Shown: piece after piece, positions 1 through 6,310 of the stretch | How the letters are laid out: the number at the start of each line of letters is the position of its first letter | How positions within the stretch are numbered: position 1 is the stretch's first letter | Assembly (NCBI GenBank): GCA_016280355.1 | Contig: JAEEGO010000192.1 | Location: forward strand, 1-32,983 | DNA: 32,983 bases | Direction of reading: 5' to 3' | Source: Lachnospiraceae bacterium | GTDB taxonomy: Bacteria > Bacillota > Clostridia > Lachnospirales > Lachnospiraceae | Notes under the pieces: generated by a model | Seen by the model: only the letters and a program-made list of their open reading frames with translations | Told to the model about the DNA's origin: nothing | The model's database searches: none | Translations under genes and position numbers: made by a program

Positions 1-65
1 CACATATTAGGGATGATCTCAAATTTTCATTTTTTTTGGAAAATGTTTTCAGGTGGTGATAAAAT

Positions 66-371
66 ATGTCACGATATGAGAAATTATGTGATATTTTTAA
101 AGGCATAGATCAGAATGAGCAGATACTGATACAGCCTCTGATCCATGAGGTGGTGTATCTTGAAGAACGTATGGAAGAACTGAAAAAAATGCCGCAGATA
201 CAAGTGAGTCAGAAGGACCCTCAGAAGCAGCGCATGACGGCAGCGGCTAAACAGTACAAGGAATGCAGCCAGTCATACATGAACGCTGTGAGGATACTGC
301 TCAACACGCTGCGTAAGGCTGAAAGCAGTGCTGCCGATGAGCTGATGAAACGGCTCGAAGAGTTTGCATAG
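66..371 (+). CDS. Small helical pre-terminase protein, possibly P27-type small terminase-like
   Basis: This 101-residue protein has no recognisable catalytic motif. It appears almost entirely helical: residues 17-45 are rich in E, L and K, and residues 57-101 carry an A/Q/K/L pattern. The segment with MPQIQVSQKDPQKQ followed by a long helix resembles small proteins found just before terL in many Clostridia phages, and loosely recalls P27-type small terminase subunits. That reading is a guess, because a better TerS candidate lies at 31779. The ATG follows a strong ribosome site (AGGTGGTGA). It is the first of five small genes leading into terL with short gaps or overlaps, so it is probably cotranscribed with the packaging module. 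Confidence 0.75.
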   Translation: MSRYEKLCDIFKGIDQNEQILIQPLIHEVVYLEERMEELKKMPQIQVSQKDPQKQRMTAAAKQYKECSQSYMNAVRILLNTLRKAESSAADELMKRLEEFA

Positions 372-386
372 AAAGGAAACAGACAA

Positions 387-614
387 ATGATGAATAATCC
401 AACCAATATTATGACACGAACTGACTGGACTGTGATTATTTCGGCACTGTTGAAACAAGTGCCTGCTAAAGCAAAACGTAGTGAAAGCGGTTTATATTAT
501 ATATGTCCCGCCTGCAACAAGTTCATTGAAAGAAATGAGAGTGCACACGGGAATATTGATATTCCGTTCTGTAAGTGGTGCGGACAGGCTCTTGAATGGG
601 AGAAACAGCAATGA
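387..614 (+). CDS. Small zinc-ribbon protein
   Basis: This 75-residue protein has two cysteine pairs, CPAC near residue 40 and CKWC near residue 62. This is the layout of a treble-clef or zinc-ribbon knuckle, so it probably binds one zinc ion. The segment between the pairs is short and polar. No partner or substrate can be inferred from the sequence. The start is one of two adjacent ATG codons after GAAAGGA. The stop overlaps the next start in an ATGA junction, which suggests translational coupling. Similar CPxC proteins are common in phage early and packaging regions, where they are annotated only as hypothetical. Confidence 0.7.
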   Translation: MMNNPTNIMTRTDWTVIISALLKQVPAKAKRSESGLYYICPACNKFIERNESAHGNIDIPFCKWCGQALEWEKQQ

Positions 615-889
615 GAGAAGAATACTACAGCAAAGTGGCGGAGCAGATAAAAATTCTCGACACTGTATCAGAGCAGATGATCGAGAACGTAAAGGAAATG
701 CGTAAATGTATCTCAAATCTTTACAGCATGGGAGTGATAAGCTGCTTAAAAGATAATGAGAGATTACAACAAGAAAATGGGAGAATTAAACGAGAATTGG
801 TAAATGAAATAGAGAAAGCCTTTAAAAGAATTGAAAGAAATAATTATGCACTAAAGGAAAGTTTTAGCTGGGATAATGATGACAACTGA
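611..889 (+). CDS. Hypothetical coiled-coil protein
   Basis: The ATG at 611 overlaps the stop of the upstream zinc-ribbon gene (ATGA), so it is preferred to the in-frame ATG at 596. The 92-residue product is highly charged and helical with heptad-like hydrophobic spacing, consistent with a coiled coil. The second half (from about base 730) is clearly AT-richer than the first, with runs such as AAAGAAA. This suggests a recombination joint inside the gene. No family is recognised. Confidence 0.65.
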   Translation: MREEYYSKVAEQIKILDTVSEQMIENVKEMRKCISNLYSMGVISCLKDNERLQQENGRIKRELVNEIEKAFKRIERNNYALKESFSWDNDDN

Positions 890-912
890 TATATGAGGAG
901 CATAACTGATCT

Positions 913-1191
913 ATGGAACATGATTCGGAAAAAGTATATGAGTGGGTAGATAAGATCATAAAGGCGATCAATGAGTTTTCAGAAGAGCTTGAAAAGATAT
1001 TCGGTGAGCTGAGGCAGGTGGCTCTTGATGAACGGGCTTTCAAGGAACAGCATGAGGAACTGTGCTATTACCGCAGGAAAGCGTGTGAAGCCGAGAGCAG
1101 ACTGAGAGAGCTTGACAAAATGGCTCTGATGGGGATAAGCAGTACAAACAAAACAAGAGAAGAGATACGGAGGAATGCAAATTGGAAATAA
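913..1191 (+). CDS. Hypothetical helical protein
   Basis: This 92-residue acidic helical protein is rich in Glu, Leu and Arg (for example EFSEELEKIFGELRQ) and is probably a coiled coil. A GAGGAG ribosome site lies 12-13 bases before the ATG, which is longer than optimal. Its 3' end overlaps the next gene by 10 bases. It resembles in style the small early/packaging proteins around it, but no domain is recognised. Confidence 0.6.
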   Translation: MEHDSEKVYEWVDKIIKAINEFSEELEKIFGELRQVALDERAFKEQHEELCYYRRKACEAESRLRELDKMALMGISSTNKTREEIRRNANWK

Positions 1192-1379
1192 TCAAAGAGG
1201 GAGATATTTCAAGGCTCGATCCTGTGTATTGGTTTGAGTGTCCGAAATGCTGGTGCATTTATGAGGCTGTGAAAAGCGAATGCAGACCTGTAAGAATGGA
1301 TTACAACGGGGATGTGGGATATTATTACAAATGCCCAACTTGTGAATATGATGTTGCAGGAAAACCCAAGCTGATATGA
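1182..1379 (+). CDS. Small zinc-ribbon protein with TTG start
   Basis: This 65-residue protein has two CPxC knuckles (CPKC near residue 21 and CPTC near residue 52), predicting a single zinc-ribbon fold. The start is TTG at 1182. The sequence CGGAGGA ends about 7 bases upstream, whereas the nearby ATG at 1175 is in another frame. The stop overlaps the terL ATG in an ATGA junction, so the two are probably translationally coupled. The position directly before terL suggests a packaging or regulatory role, but nothing in the sequence fixes it. Confidence 0.7.
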   Translation: MEIIKEGDISRLDPVYWFECPKCWCIYEAVKSECRPVRMDYNGDVGYYYKCPTCEYDVAGKPKLI

Positions 1380-3031
1380 CATATCTTGAAGAATATCACC
1401 GGGCGATACAGAGCGGTGAGCTGGTCGCAGGATACTGGATAAAAAAAGAGATCTCGCAGCTTGTGAAGGATATGCGGGATGAACGGTATATCTACGACAC
1501 TGCGGAGGCTCACAGGCGGTTCAGATTCATGGAAACGCTGTGCTTTCAGTCAAAGCAGCCGTATTATATGCAGCCTATCAGTCTGATGCCGTGGCAGCGT
1601 GCATGGTGGGAGGCAGTGTACAGCTTTCGCATGGCTGACACGGGGAAAAGACGGTTTACGGAGGGACTGCTTGAAGTGGCTCGTAAGAACGGCAAATCCA
1701 CCATGTTCGCGGCGGACGGGATGTGTGACCTGTTCATCGGGGAAAGCGGCATGGACATCTGCTGTGCATCCAACGATGACAGACAGGCGCGGCTCATCTG
1801 GTCGGAGATAGCGGGGATGAGGTCAAGGCTCGATCCGAAAAAGGCTATATCATCACAGAACCTTACGGAGATAAAGAACCGTGTGAAGGGTACGACAGTC
1901 TTCAGACTGTCGAGCAGGACACAGAACAAGGACGGTTTCAACATATCGAAGACTTTTCTCGATGAGAGCCATGATATATGCGAGGAAAACGGACAGAGTG
2001 AGGTCGCGGAGGCTTGCTGGCGCGGAATGAGCTCGAAGGATGAGCCACTATTTCTCAATTGCACTACGCAGGGCTTTAACCGGGAATGCTATCTTGATAA
2101 AAAAATACAGATGGCGAAGGAGATCATCAGCGGTGAATGGGACGATGAACATTTCATCGCATTCCTGTTCGAGCAGGACAGTGAATCGGAGATATGGCAG
2201 GACAAAAGTTCCTGGGCTAAGTCAAATCCGTCTTTGCCGTATGGAGTAAAGAAGATCTCACAGCTTGAGCGTGATGTTGAGAGGTCAAAGCATGACAAGG
2301 CGACACGCATCCATATGCTGACGAAGGATTTCAACGTCCCGCAGTCGGATGCAGTGGGATGGCTCATGCTTGAAGACTATGATCAGCCGTATGCTCCCGT
2401 GAACATGGACAAGCTCAGAGGGGCGCTTCTCCTCGGGGCGGTGGACTTGTCGGCTACAACGGACTTGACAAACGCAAAGGCGATGATCATGCTGCCGGAT
2501 GAGAAGAAGAAATATGTGCTGACAAAATACTTTATCCCGGAATGCAAGCTGACGGACAGTGCGGATAAAGAGGCAGGCGCTGACTATGTGCAATGGGCGC
2601 GTGACGGTTCTGTTGAGGTACATGAGGGCAAAAATGAGGTGGATCTTGAACGGGTGGCGGACTGGTTCTATTCACTGTATACGGAGTGGGGACTGCGCCC
2701 GTACAAGATAGGCTATGACCAGCGGTATGCAAAGACATTCAAGGAGCGCTGCGATGCTTACGGATTCGAGTATGAGATACTCGCACAGGGGCGTGCTCTG
2801 TCGAATGCGATGAAGCTGACTGAGGCAGACCTGAAGGCACGGCTCATCGAATACGGAGGCGATCCCGCTGACAAGTGGTGCCTGGGCAACTGCTGCTGTC
2901 AGGTGGACAACACGGGAATGATACAGCCTGTGAAGGCCCACTCAACTCACAACAAGCGCATTGACGGTGCGGTCACTCTGATCATGCTCGAAGAGATGTA
3001 CAGGAGATACAAAAATATATGGGCAAAATAA
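1376..3031 (+). CDS. terL: Terminase large subunit
   Basis: This 551-residue protein is the motor and nuclease that packages DNA into the prohead. It has the Terminase_1/HK97-type layout. A Walker A-like VARKNGKST lies at residues 101-109 and a Walker B TFLDE at 193-197. The C-terminal RNase H-like nuclease has its first acidic residue at D357 (in GAVDLSATTD), the IGYDQR segment, and a final acidic residue in the IDGAVT segment. The length matches the family. It starts at an ATGA overlap with the preceding gene and is followed at once by a strong hairpin terminator. The portal gene, which normally follows directly, is separated from it by a 1.37-kb accessory island. Confidence 0.95.
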   Translation: MTYLEEYHRAIQSGELVAGYWIKKEISQLVKDMRDERYIYDTAEAHRRFRFMETLCFQSKQPYYMQPISLMPWQRAWWEAVYSFRMADTGKRRFTEGLLEVARKNGKSTMFAADGMCDLFIGESGMDICCASNDDRQARLIWSEIAGMRSRLDPKKAISSQNLTEIKNRVKGTTVFRLSSRTQNKDGFNISKTFLDESHDICEENGQSEVAEACWRGMSSKDEPLFLNCTTQGFNRECYLDKKIQMAKEIISGEWDDEHFIAFLFEQDSESEIWQDKSSWAKSNPSLPYGVKKISQLERDVERSKHDKATRIHMLTKDFNVPQSDAVGWLMLEDYDQPYAPVNMDKLRGALLLGAVDLSATTDLTNAKAMIMLPDEKKKYVLTKYFIPECKLTDSADKEAGADYVQWARDGSVEVHEGKNEVDLERVADWFYSLYTEWGLRPYKIGYDQRYAKTFKERCDAYGFEYEILAQGRALSNAMKLTEADLKARLIEYGGDPADKWCLGNCCCQVDNTGMIQPVKAHSTHNKRIDGAVTLIMLEEMYRRYKNIWAK

Positions 3032-3055
3032 TCCGCCTGCATTGTGCAGGCGGAT
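3031..3055. terminator. Bidirectional Rho-independent terminator after terL
   Basis: A perfect 11-bp stem (3031-3041 with 3045-3055) has a 3-base loop and begins on the last base of the terL stop codon. Rightward it is followed by ATTGTTTTA, and leftward by ATTATTTTG, so it can stop both terL transcription and the converging leftward operon. A strong terminator between terL and portal is unusual. Late transcription must read through it by antitermination or restart further on. Confidence 0.85.
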
Positions 3056-3061
3056 ATTGTT

Positions 3062-3307
3062 TTACAGAGGGCGGCTGAGTTCATAGAGCTCGTGAGGGGC
3101 AATATCCTGCCCGTGAGCCCACTCTATGCCGTTACCGCCTGATATGACTCTAACACTGCGGAAATAGTTCACATCTTTCAGCTCACTGTACCAGTTACCT
3201 GTGATATAGGGGCTGACATCGAACAGCTTTTTCTCACTGTTCTCGTATTCAAGACGAAGGCGGTAATTATCCTCTGGTGTGACTGAGGTAAGTTTAGGCT
3301 GCAGCAT
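3062..3307 (-). CDS. DUF2442 domain protein
   Basis: This 81-residue protein matches the DUF2442 pattern: LEYENSEKKLFDVSPY, then a central strand, then IEWAHGQDIAPHELYE near the C terminus. The molecular role of the family is not established. It is last in a leftward three-gene operon and has its own AGGAGG ribosome site. DUF2442 genes are often found beside DUF4160 genes, as here, and toxin-antitoxin or regulatory roles have been suggested for such pairs. The stop lies just before the shared terminator at 3031-3055. Confidence 0.85.
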   Translation of the reverse strand: MLQPKLTSVTPEDNYRLRLEYENSEKKLFDVSPYITGNWYSELKDVNYFRSVRVISGGNGIEWAHGQDIAPHELYELSRPL

Positions 3308-3316
3308 GATGACCTC

Positions 3317-3583
3317 CTATCTGAGGGGCTCGATCTTGAAGAACTGATCACCCTCCGAAAGTATTTTCCAGTTAGCTTCAAGATCGTCCTTATGTATCTC
3401 TATCCATGCCAACAGAAGTTTCATTTTGTTTTTGGGAATAGAGCCTTCAAGAACATCGCCTTCAAGAGATACTACGACTTCATCGCCCGAATATTCTGCA
3501 TGAATATGGGGTACATTGTGTTTTCCGCCTATCTCTCTGTACATTCTGACTATTATCCCGTAAAATATACTTAATACCGGCAT
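3317..3583 (-). CDS. DUF4160 domain protein
   Basis: This is an 88-residue DUF4160 protein, recognised by FYGIIVRMYR, KHNVPHIHAEYSGDE and the W in LLLAWIEIHKDDL. The paired histidines in PHIHAEY are the family hallmark. The start at 3583 follows AGGAGGAA and lies one base past the stop of the RHH gene, so the ribosome site sits inside the RHH coding end and the genes should be translationally coupled. Function is unknown. The pairing with DUF2442 under a probable RHH autoregulator makes a small regulatory or toxin-antitoxin-like cassette plausible, as an inference. Confidence 0.85.
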   Translation of the reverse strand: MPVLSIFYGIIVRMYREIGGKHNVPHIHAEYSGDEVVVSLEGDVLEGSIPKNKMKLLLAWIEIHKDDLEANWKILSEGDQFFKIEPLR

Positions 3584-3584
3584 A

Positions 3585-3788
3585 TTATTCCTCCTGAAAT
3601 TGTGTTCCGTGAGCGGACATATCCTCCTCAATGAGGCGGACTATATAGGCGTTCAGACTTTCACCGTTGGCGGTGCAGTATTCCTTTATACGGTCACGCT
3701 GACCTTTTTTCACAACGAATTTTATCTGGTCGTAGTTCTTCTGTGTATAGCGCTGTACTGCTTGTGCTCCTGCTTTTGTATATGCCAT
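3585..3788 (-). CDS. Ribbon-helix-helix (Arc/MetJ-type) DNA-binding protein, probable autoregulator
   Basis: This 67-residue protein has a basic beta-strand (KFVVKKGQRDRIKEY) followed by two helices including GESLNAYIVRLIEED, the layout of Arc/MetJ-type repressors and RHH antitoxins. The ATG at 3788 follows AAAGGCGGTGA, which places it better than the GTG at 3797. It is first in the leftward operon with DUF4160 and DUF2442. Its own promoter (3812-3840) overlaps an imperfect TATTAGT repeat. The same repeat as a perfect palindrome lies in the facing rightward promoter, so this protein probably represses both. Confidence 0.8.
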   Translation of the reverse strand: MAYTKAGAQAVQRYTQKNYDQIKFVVKKGQRDRIKEYCTANGESLNAYIVRLIEEDMSAHGTQFQEE

Positions 3789-3811
3789 GATTATCACCGC
3801 CTTTCATAGAT

Positions 3812-3844
3812 ATTATAGCAGAAATATATATTAGTAACAATATA
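3812..3844 (-). promoter_or_regulatory. Leftward promoter of the RHH operon with operator-like repeat
   Basis: Read leftward, the -35 is TTGTTA (3840-3835), the spacer is 17 bases and the -10 is TATAAT (3817-3812), an almost ideal sigma-70/SigA promoter about 25 bases before the RHH start. The sequence TATTAGTAACAATA at 3829-3842 overlaps the -35. It is an imperfect copy of the palindrome at 3894-3909, making it a good candidate operator. Confidence 0.75.
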
Positions 3845-3888
3845 CATAATACACAAATATGCTCCTTAATGTTTGGCTGATATGTGCA

Positions 3889-3917
3889 TTGATATATTAG
3901 TACTAATATGTTATAAT
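3889..3917 (+). promoter_or_regulatory. Rightward micropeptide promoter with palindromic operator
   Basis: TTGATA (3889-3894), a 17-base spacer and TATAAT (3912-3917) form a near-consensus promoter. A perfect 16-bp palindrome, ATATTAGTACTAATAT, occupies 3894-3909, so a bound dimer would block RNA polymerase. It faces the leftward RHH promoter, which carries a degenerate copy of the same element. This is the classic arrangement for divergent control by the RHH protein. Confidence 0.75.
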
Positions 3918-3942
3918 AATATACAGAAAGGAGGTGAGAAAA

Positions 3943-4068
3943 ATGCAGAAGGTCACAAAAAAGATTAAAGAGCTTGCAAAGCTGGTCGCACAGCTCAACA
4001 AACTCTTAATCAAAGTCATTAGCTTAGTGGGCTGGGTTCTGATACTCATTCACTTAGTTAATAACTAA
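3943..4068 (+). CDS. 41-residue hydrophobic micropeptide
   Basis: This short gene has an excellent ribosome site (AAAGGAGGTGAG, 8 bases before the ATG) and a near-consensus promoter. The peptide has a lysine-rich N-terminal helix (MQKVTKKIKELAK) and then a hydrophobic stretch (LLIKVISLVGWVLILIHLV) long enough to cross a membrane. It is a probable membrane-active or membrane-anchored peptide. Type I toxins (Fst, TxpA/BsrG-like) and phage superinfection-exclusion peptides share this shape, but I recognise no specific family. A consensus promoter at 4115-4144 points back at its 3' end, which would make an antisense RNA. Function is inferred from architecture only. Confidence 0.7.
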   Translation: MQKVTKKIKELAKLVAQLNKLLIKVISLVGWVLILIHLVNN

Positions 4069-4078
4069 AATCTCAAAG

Positions 4079-4103
4079 GTTCGGCGGCGATGAACCGCCG
4101 AAC
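4079..4103. other. Hairpin after the micropeptide gene
   Basis: A 9-bp perfect stem, GTTCGGCGG (4079-4087) with CCGCCGAAC (4095-4103), has a 7-base loop and lies 10 bases after the micropeptide stop. No rightward T-run follows, so it is not a standard terminator. It lies near the predicted 5' end of the leftward transcript from 4115-4144 and the 3' end of the rightward mRNA, the position where overlapping RNAs of type I toxin systems begin pairing. Confidence 0.6.
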
Positions 4104-4114
4104 ACCTTAAGAAT

Positions 4115-4144
4115 ATTATACAATAAAACTTCTGCATTTGTCAA
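4115..4144 (-). promoter_or_regulatory. Consensus leftward promoter, candidate antisense RNA
   Basis: Read leftward, TTGACA (4144-4139), 18 bases and TATAAT (4120-4115) match both consensus hexamers exactly. Predicted transcription starts near 4108 and runs into the 3' end of the micropeptide gene on the opposite strand. The next gene in that direction is the RHH gene more than 300 bases away, which already has its own promoter. The likely product is therefore a noncoding antisense RNA. No clear leftward terminator was found, so the RNA's end is unknown. Confidence 0.55.
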
Positions 4145-4146
4145 GT

Positions 4147-4269
4147 ATGAAAAGTGAAAAAAAGGAACTTTTCAGAGAGAGCGGCAAGCTGCTCCGGCAG
4201 GTAATACGGCTCATAGGTCTGCTTTGCGTGCTTGCTTTGCTCATCAGAGCCATAATTGATATGGTCTGA
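4147..4269 (+). CDS. Possible second hydrophobic micropeptide (40 residues)
   Basis: An open frame from ATG 4147 encodes a peptide with a charged N terminus (MKSEKKELFRESGK) and a hydrophobic C-terminal half (LIGLLCVLALLIRAIIDMV), the same plan as the 41-residue peptide upstream. A strong terminator follows 8 bases after the stop. Against it, no ribosome site precedes the ATG. A 43-codon frame on the opposite strand (4272 to 4141) uses the same bases. It could be translated by coupling or reinitiation in the mRNA from 3889, or be noncoding. Confidence 0.35.
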   Translation: MKSEKKELFRESGKLLRQVIRLIGLLCVLALLIRAIIDMV

Positions 4270-4277
4270 CATCAGAT

Positions 4278-4320
4278 CCCCGCCGTGGATGGTGTAACAT
4301 CTGCGGCGGGGTTCTTGTTT
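4278..4320 (+). terminator. Rho-independent terminator closing the island
   Basis: CCCCGCCG (4278-4285) pairs with CGGCGGGG (4304-4311), with a further GATG/CATC pairing inside the loop. TTCTTGTTT follows directly. This closes the rightward transcript from the micropeptide promoter. Late transcription coming from terL would also meet it. Confidence 0.75.
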
Positions 4321-4351
4321 ATAAAAACTATGTCTAACATTTTCAGGAGTA

Positions 4352-4381
4352 TTGAAAATAGGCTTGACAATGGGGTAAAAT
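4352..4381 (+). promoter_or_regulatory. Weak candidate promoter for the portal operon
   Basis: TTGAAA (4352-4357), 18 bases and TAAAAT (4376-4381) lie just before the portal start. If used, it would restart late transcription after the two terminators in the island. The leader would be only about 10 bases and both hexamers are imperfect, so this is tentative. An intervening TTGACA at 4364 has no -10 at the right distance. Confidence 0.3.
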
Positions 4382-4396
4382 GGTGACAGGTATATC

Positions 4397-5644
4397 ATGA
4401 GCTCGTTTGCGGAGGTGAGAGATACGGGGATATTCGATTTTTTCAGGGGGCGGAAGTCCGGTGATGCAGCAGGACGGCATTATGCGGCTATGCTCAACGG
4501 TACTATGCCCATATACTCACAGTACGGGACGGATATATATTCCTCCGATGTGGTACAGCAGGCTATAAGCTGCATAGTCATGGAGATGAAAAAGCTCACT
4601 CCGAGACACATCAGAGTGGAAAGCGGTGATATGCTCCCTGTGGGAAGCAGTATTGACAAGCTGCTGAGAAAGCCCAACGGGATGATGAGCATATCGGACT
4701 TCATCGAAAAGGTCTACTGGCAGCTGTTCCTTAACTACAACTCTTTCATCGTTCCCACCTATGTGAGGAAATACAATGCGGACGGCTCATCCTACAAGGA
4801 ATACACGGGACTTTATCCCGTTGCTCCGGTACAGGTGGATTTCATCCGTGATGCTGCTGATGAGCTGGGCGTGCATTTCGTATTTTCGGGCGGGTATGAG
4901 TGTGATCTGCTGTATTCGGATGTGATCCATCTGAGATACAGATACTCCGTCAACGAGTTTATGGGCGGAAATGAGTTCGGGCAGCCCGACAACAGGGCTC
5001 TGCTCAAGACACTGGAGCTAAATGAGACGATGCTGACGGGGGTGGGTAAGGCTCTCAAGAGTTCCTTCTCCGTCAACGGCATCATCAAATACAACACGCT
5101 GCTCGATAATGGCTCGATGGACAGGGCGATAAAGGAACTGGAGGCGCATCTTGCCAACAATGAGAGCGGATTCCTGCCGATGGATTTGAAGGGTGAGTTC
5201 GTTCCGCTCAACAACAAGATACAGCTTGTAGATCCCAACACACTGAAATTCATTGATGAGAAGATCCTGCGGACATACCGCGTTCCCGTGGCGATACTAA
5301 CGGGAGATTACACGAAACAGACCTATGAGGCATGGTATCAGGGCTGCCTTGAGCCGTTGATAATCAACATATCCCAGGCATTCACGAACGGGCTGTTCAC
5401 GGAGCGGGAGCGTTCCTTCGGAAATGAGATAAAATTCTATCCGCATGAGCTGATATTCATGACAACGGAACAGAAGCTTGCCTTGTTCGACATTCTGACG
5501 GACAGTGCAAGCTGCTACAAGAATGAGCTGAGAACGGCGTTCGGTATGTATCCGCTTGAGGAGCTCAAAGGTCAGCTGGCGGTATCGAGCAATAAATCAA
5601 ACGCTATGAACAATGAAGCGGACGGAGGCGGAGATAATGGGTGA
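4397..5644 (+). CDS. Phage portal protein (HK97 family)
   Basis: This 415-residue protein would form the dodecameric ring at the unique capsid vertex through which DNA is packaged and ejected. Recognisable portal features are YSSDVVQQAISCIVMEMKK near residue 50, the LLRKPNG segment near 95, the ELNETMLTGVGKALKSSF helix near 220, and the IDEKILRTYRVPVAILTGDYT segment near 300. The length is normal for the HK97 portal family. The ATG follows GACAGG. The 3' end overlaps the protease start by 8 bases. The acidic, Gly-rich tail (EADGGGDNG) is typical of portal C termini. Confidence 0.95.
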   Translation: MSSFAEVRDTGIFDFFRGRKSGDAAGRHYAAMLNGTMPIYSQYGTDIYSSDVVQQAISCIVMEMKKLTPRHIRVESGDMLPVGSSIDKLLRKPNGMMSISDFIEKVYWQLFLNYNSFIVPTYVRKYNADGSSYKEYTGLYPVAPVQVDFIRDAADELGVHFVFSGGYECDLLYSDVIHLRYRYSVNEFMGGNEFGQPDNRALLKTLELNETMLTGVGKALKSSFSVNGIIKYNTLLDNGSMDRAIKELEAHLANNESGFLPMDLKGEFVPLNNKIQLVDPNTLKFIDEKILRTYRVPVAILTGDYTKQTYEAWYQGCLEPLIINISQAFTNGLFTERERSFGNEIKFYPHELIFMTTEQKLALFDILTDSASCYKNELRTAFGMYPLEELKGQLAVSSNKSNAMNNEADGGGDNG

Positions 5645-6293
5645 AGATGAGAAAAAGAACGGGCTTATAAACAGGTCATATCAGTTTGAGATAAGGGCAG
5701 ACAAGGGCAGCGGTGATGATGACAAAAAGGGCATTATCACGGGCAGGCCTATCGTATATGAACAGAAAACGGACATCGGAGGGATGTTTGCGGAGGTGAT
5801 CGACAAGGGCGCTCTCGACAAGTGCGATTTAAAGGATGTGCGGTTCCTTGTGAATCACGATTTGTCGAAGATTCCGCTTGCAAGGTCGAGGAAAAATACA
5901 AAGAACAGCACGATGCAGCTCACTCCCGATGATGAGGGTCTGGGCATACGCGTTGAGCTGGATATTGAGAACAATTCGGAGGCGCGTGCGCTGTATTCGG
6001 CGATAGAACGCGGCGATATAAGCGGCATGAGCTTCATGTTTGCAGTAGACAGTGAGAAGTGGGAAGATCTTAAGAGCGACTATCCCACACGCCATATAAC
6101 GGCGATCTCCACAGTTGTGGAGGTATCAGCGGTAACTTTCCCCGCATATGAGGGGACAAGCATAGAAACAGCCAAAAGAGACCGCACGGCGTTGGACAAT
6201 GCCCGTAAAGCGGTGGAAACTGCAAGGTCCGAATCGGTGGAGACTGAGGAAATGGAGCTGTTGAGAGAAAAAATAAAAATAATGACCATGTAA
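5637..6293 (+). CDS. Prohead maturation protease (HK97 family, peptidase S78)
   Basis: This 218-residue serine protease cleaves capsid scaffold domains during head maturation. Catalytic residues are visible: His74 in RFLVNHD and Ser132 in GDISGMSF. The VEVSAVTFPAYEGTSI segment near residues 161-175 is the family's conserved C-terminal strand. The start at 5637 is chosen because GGAGGCGG lies 5-10 bases upstream, and the in-frame ATG at 5613 lacks a site. It lies between portal and major capsid protein as in nearly all HK97-type modules. Confidence 0.93.
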   Translation: MGEDEKKNGLINRSYQFEIRADKGSGDDDKKGIITGRPIVYEQKTDIGGMFAEVIDKGALDKCDLKDVRFLVNHDLSKIPLARSRKNTKNSTMQLTPDDEGLGIRVELDIENNSEARALYSAIERGDISGMSFMFAVDSEKWEDLKSDYPTRHITAISTVVEVSAVTFPAYEGTSIETAKRDRTALDNARKAVETARSESVETEEMELLREKIKIMTM

Positions 6294-6310
6294 ATGGGAG
6301 GCTAAAGGCT

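Noticed and set aside
1-65. Gene or promoter in the first 65 bases
   Set aside because: Only AT-rich sequence and the ribosome site of the first gene are visible; no TTGACA/TATAAT pair at proper distance.
4141-4272. 43-codon leftward frame opposite the second micropeptide
   Set aside because: Only a weak ribosome site (GGGGATC) and it overlaps the antisense promoter; the hairpin on that stretch has a T-run only rightward. Kept as an alternative, not annotated.
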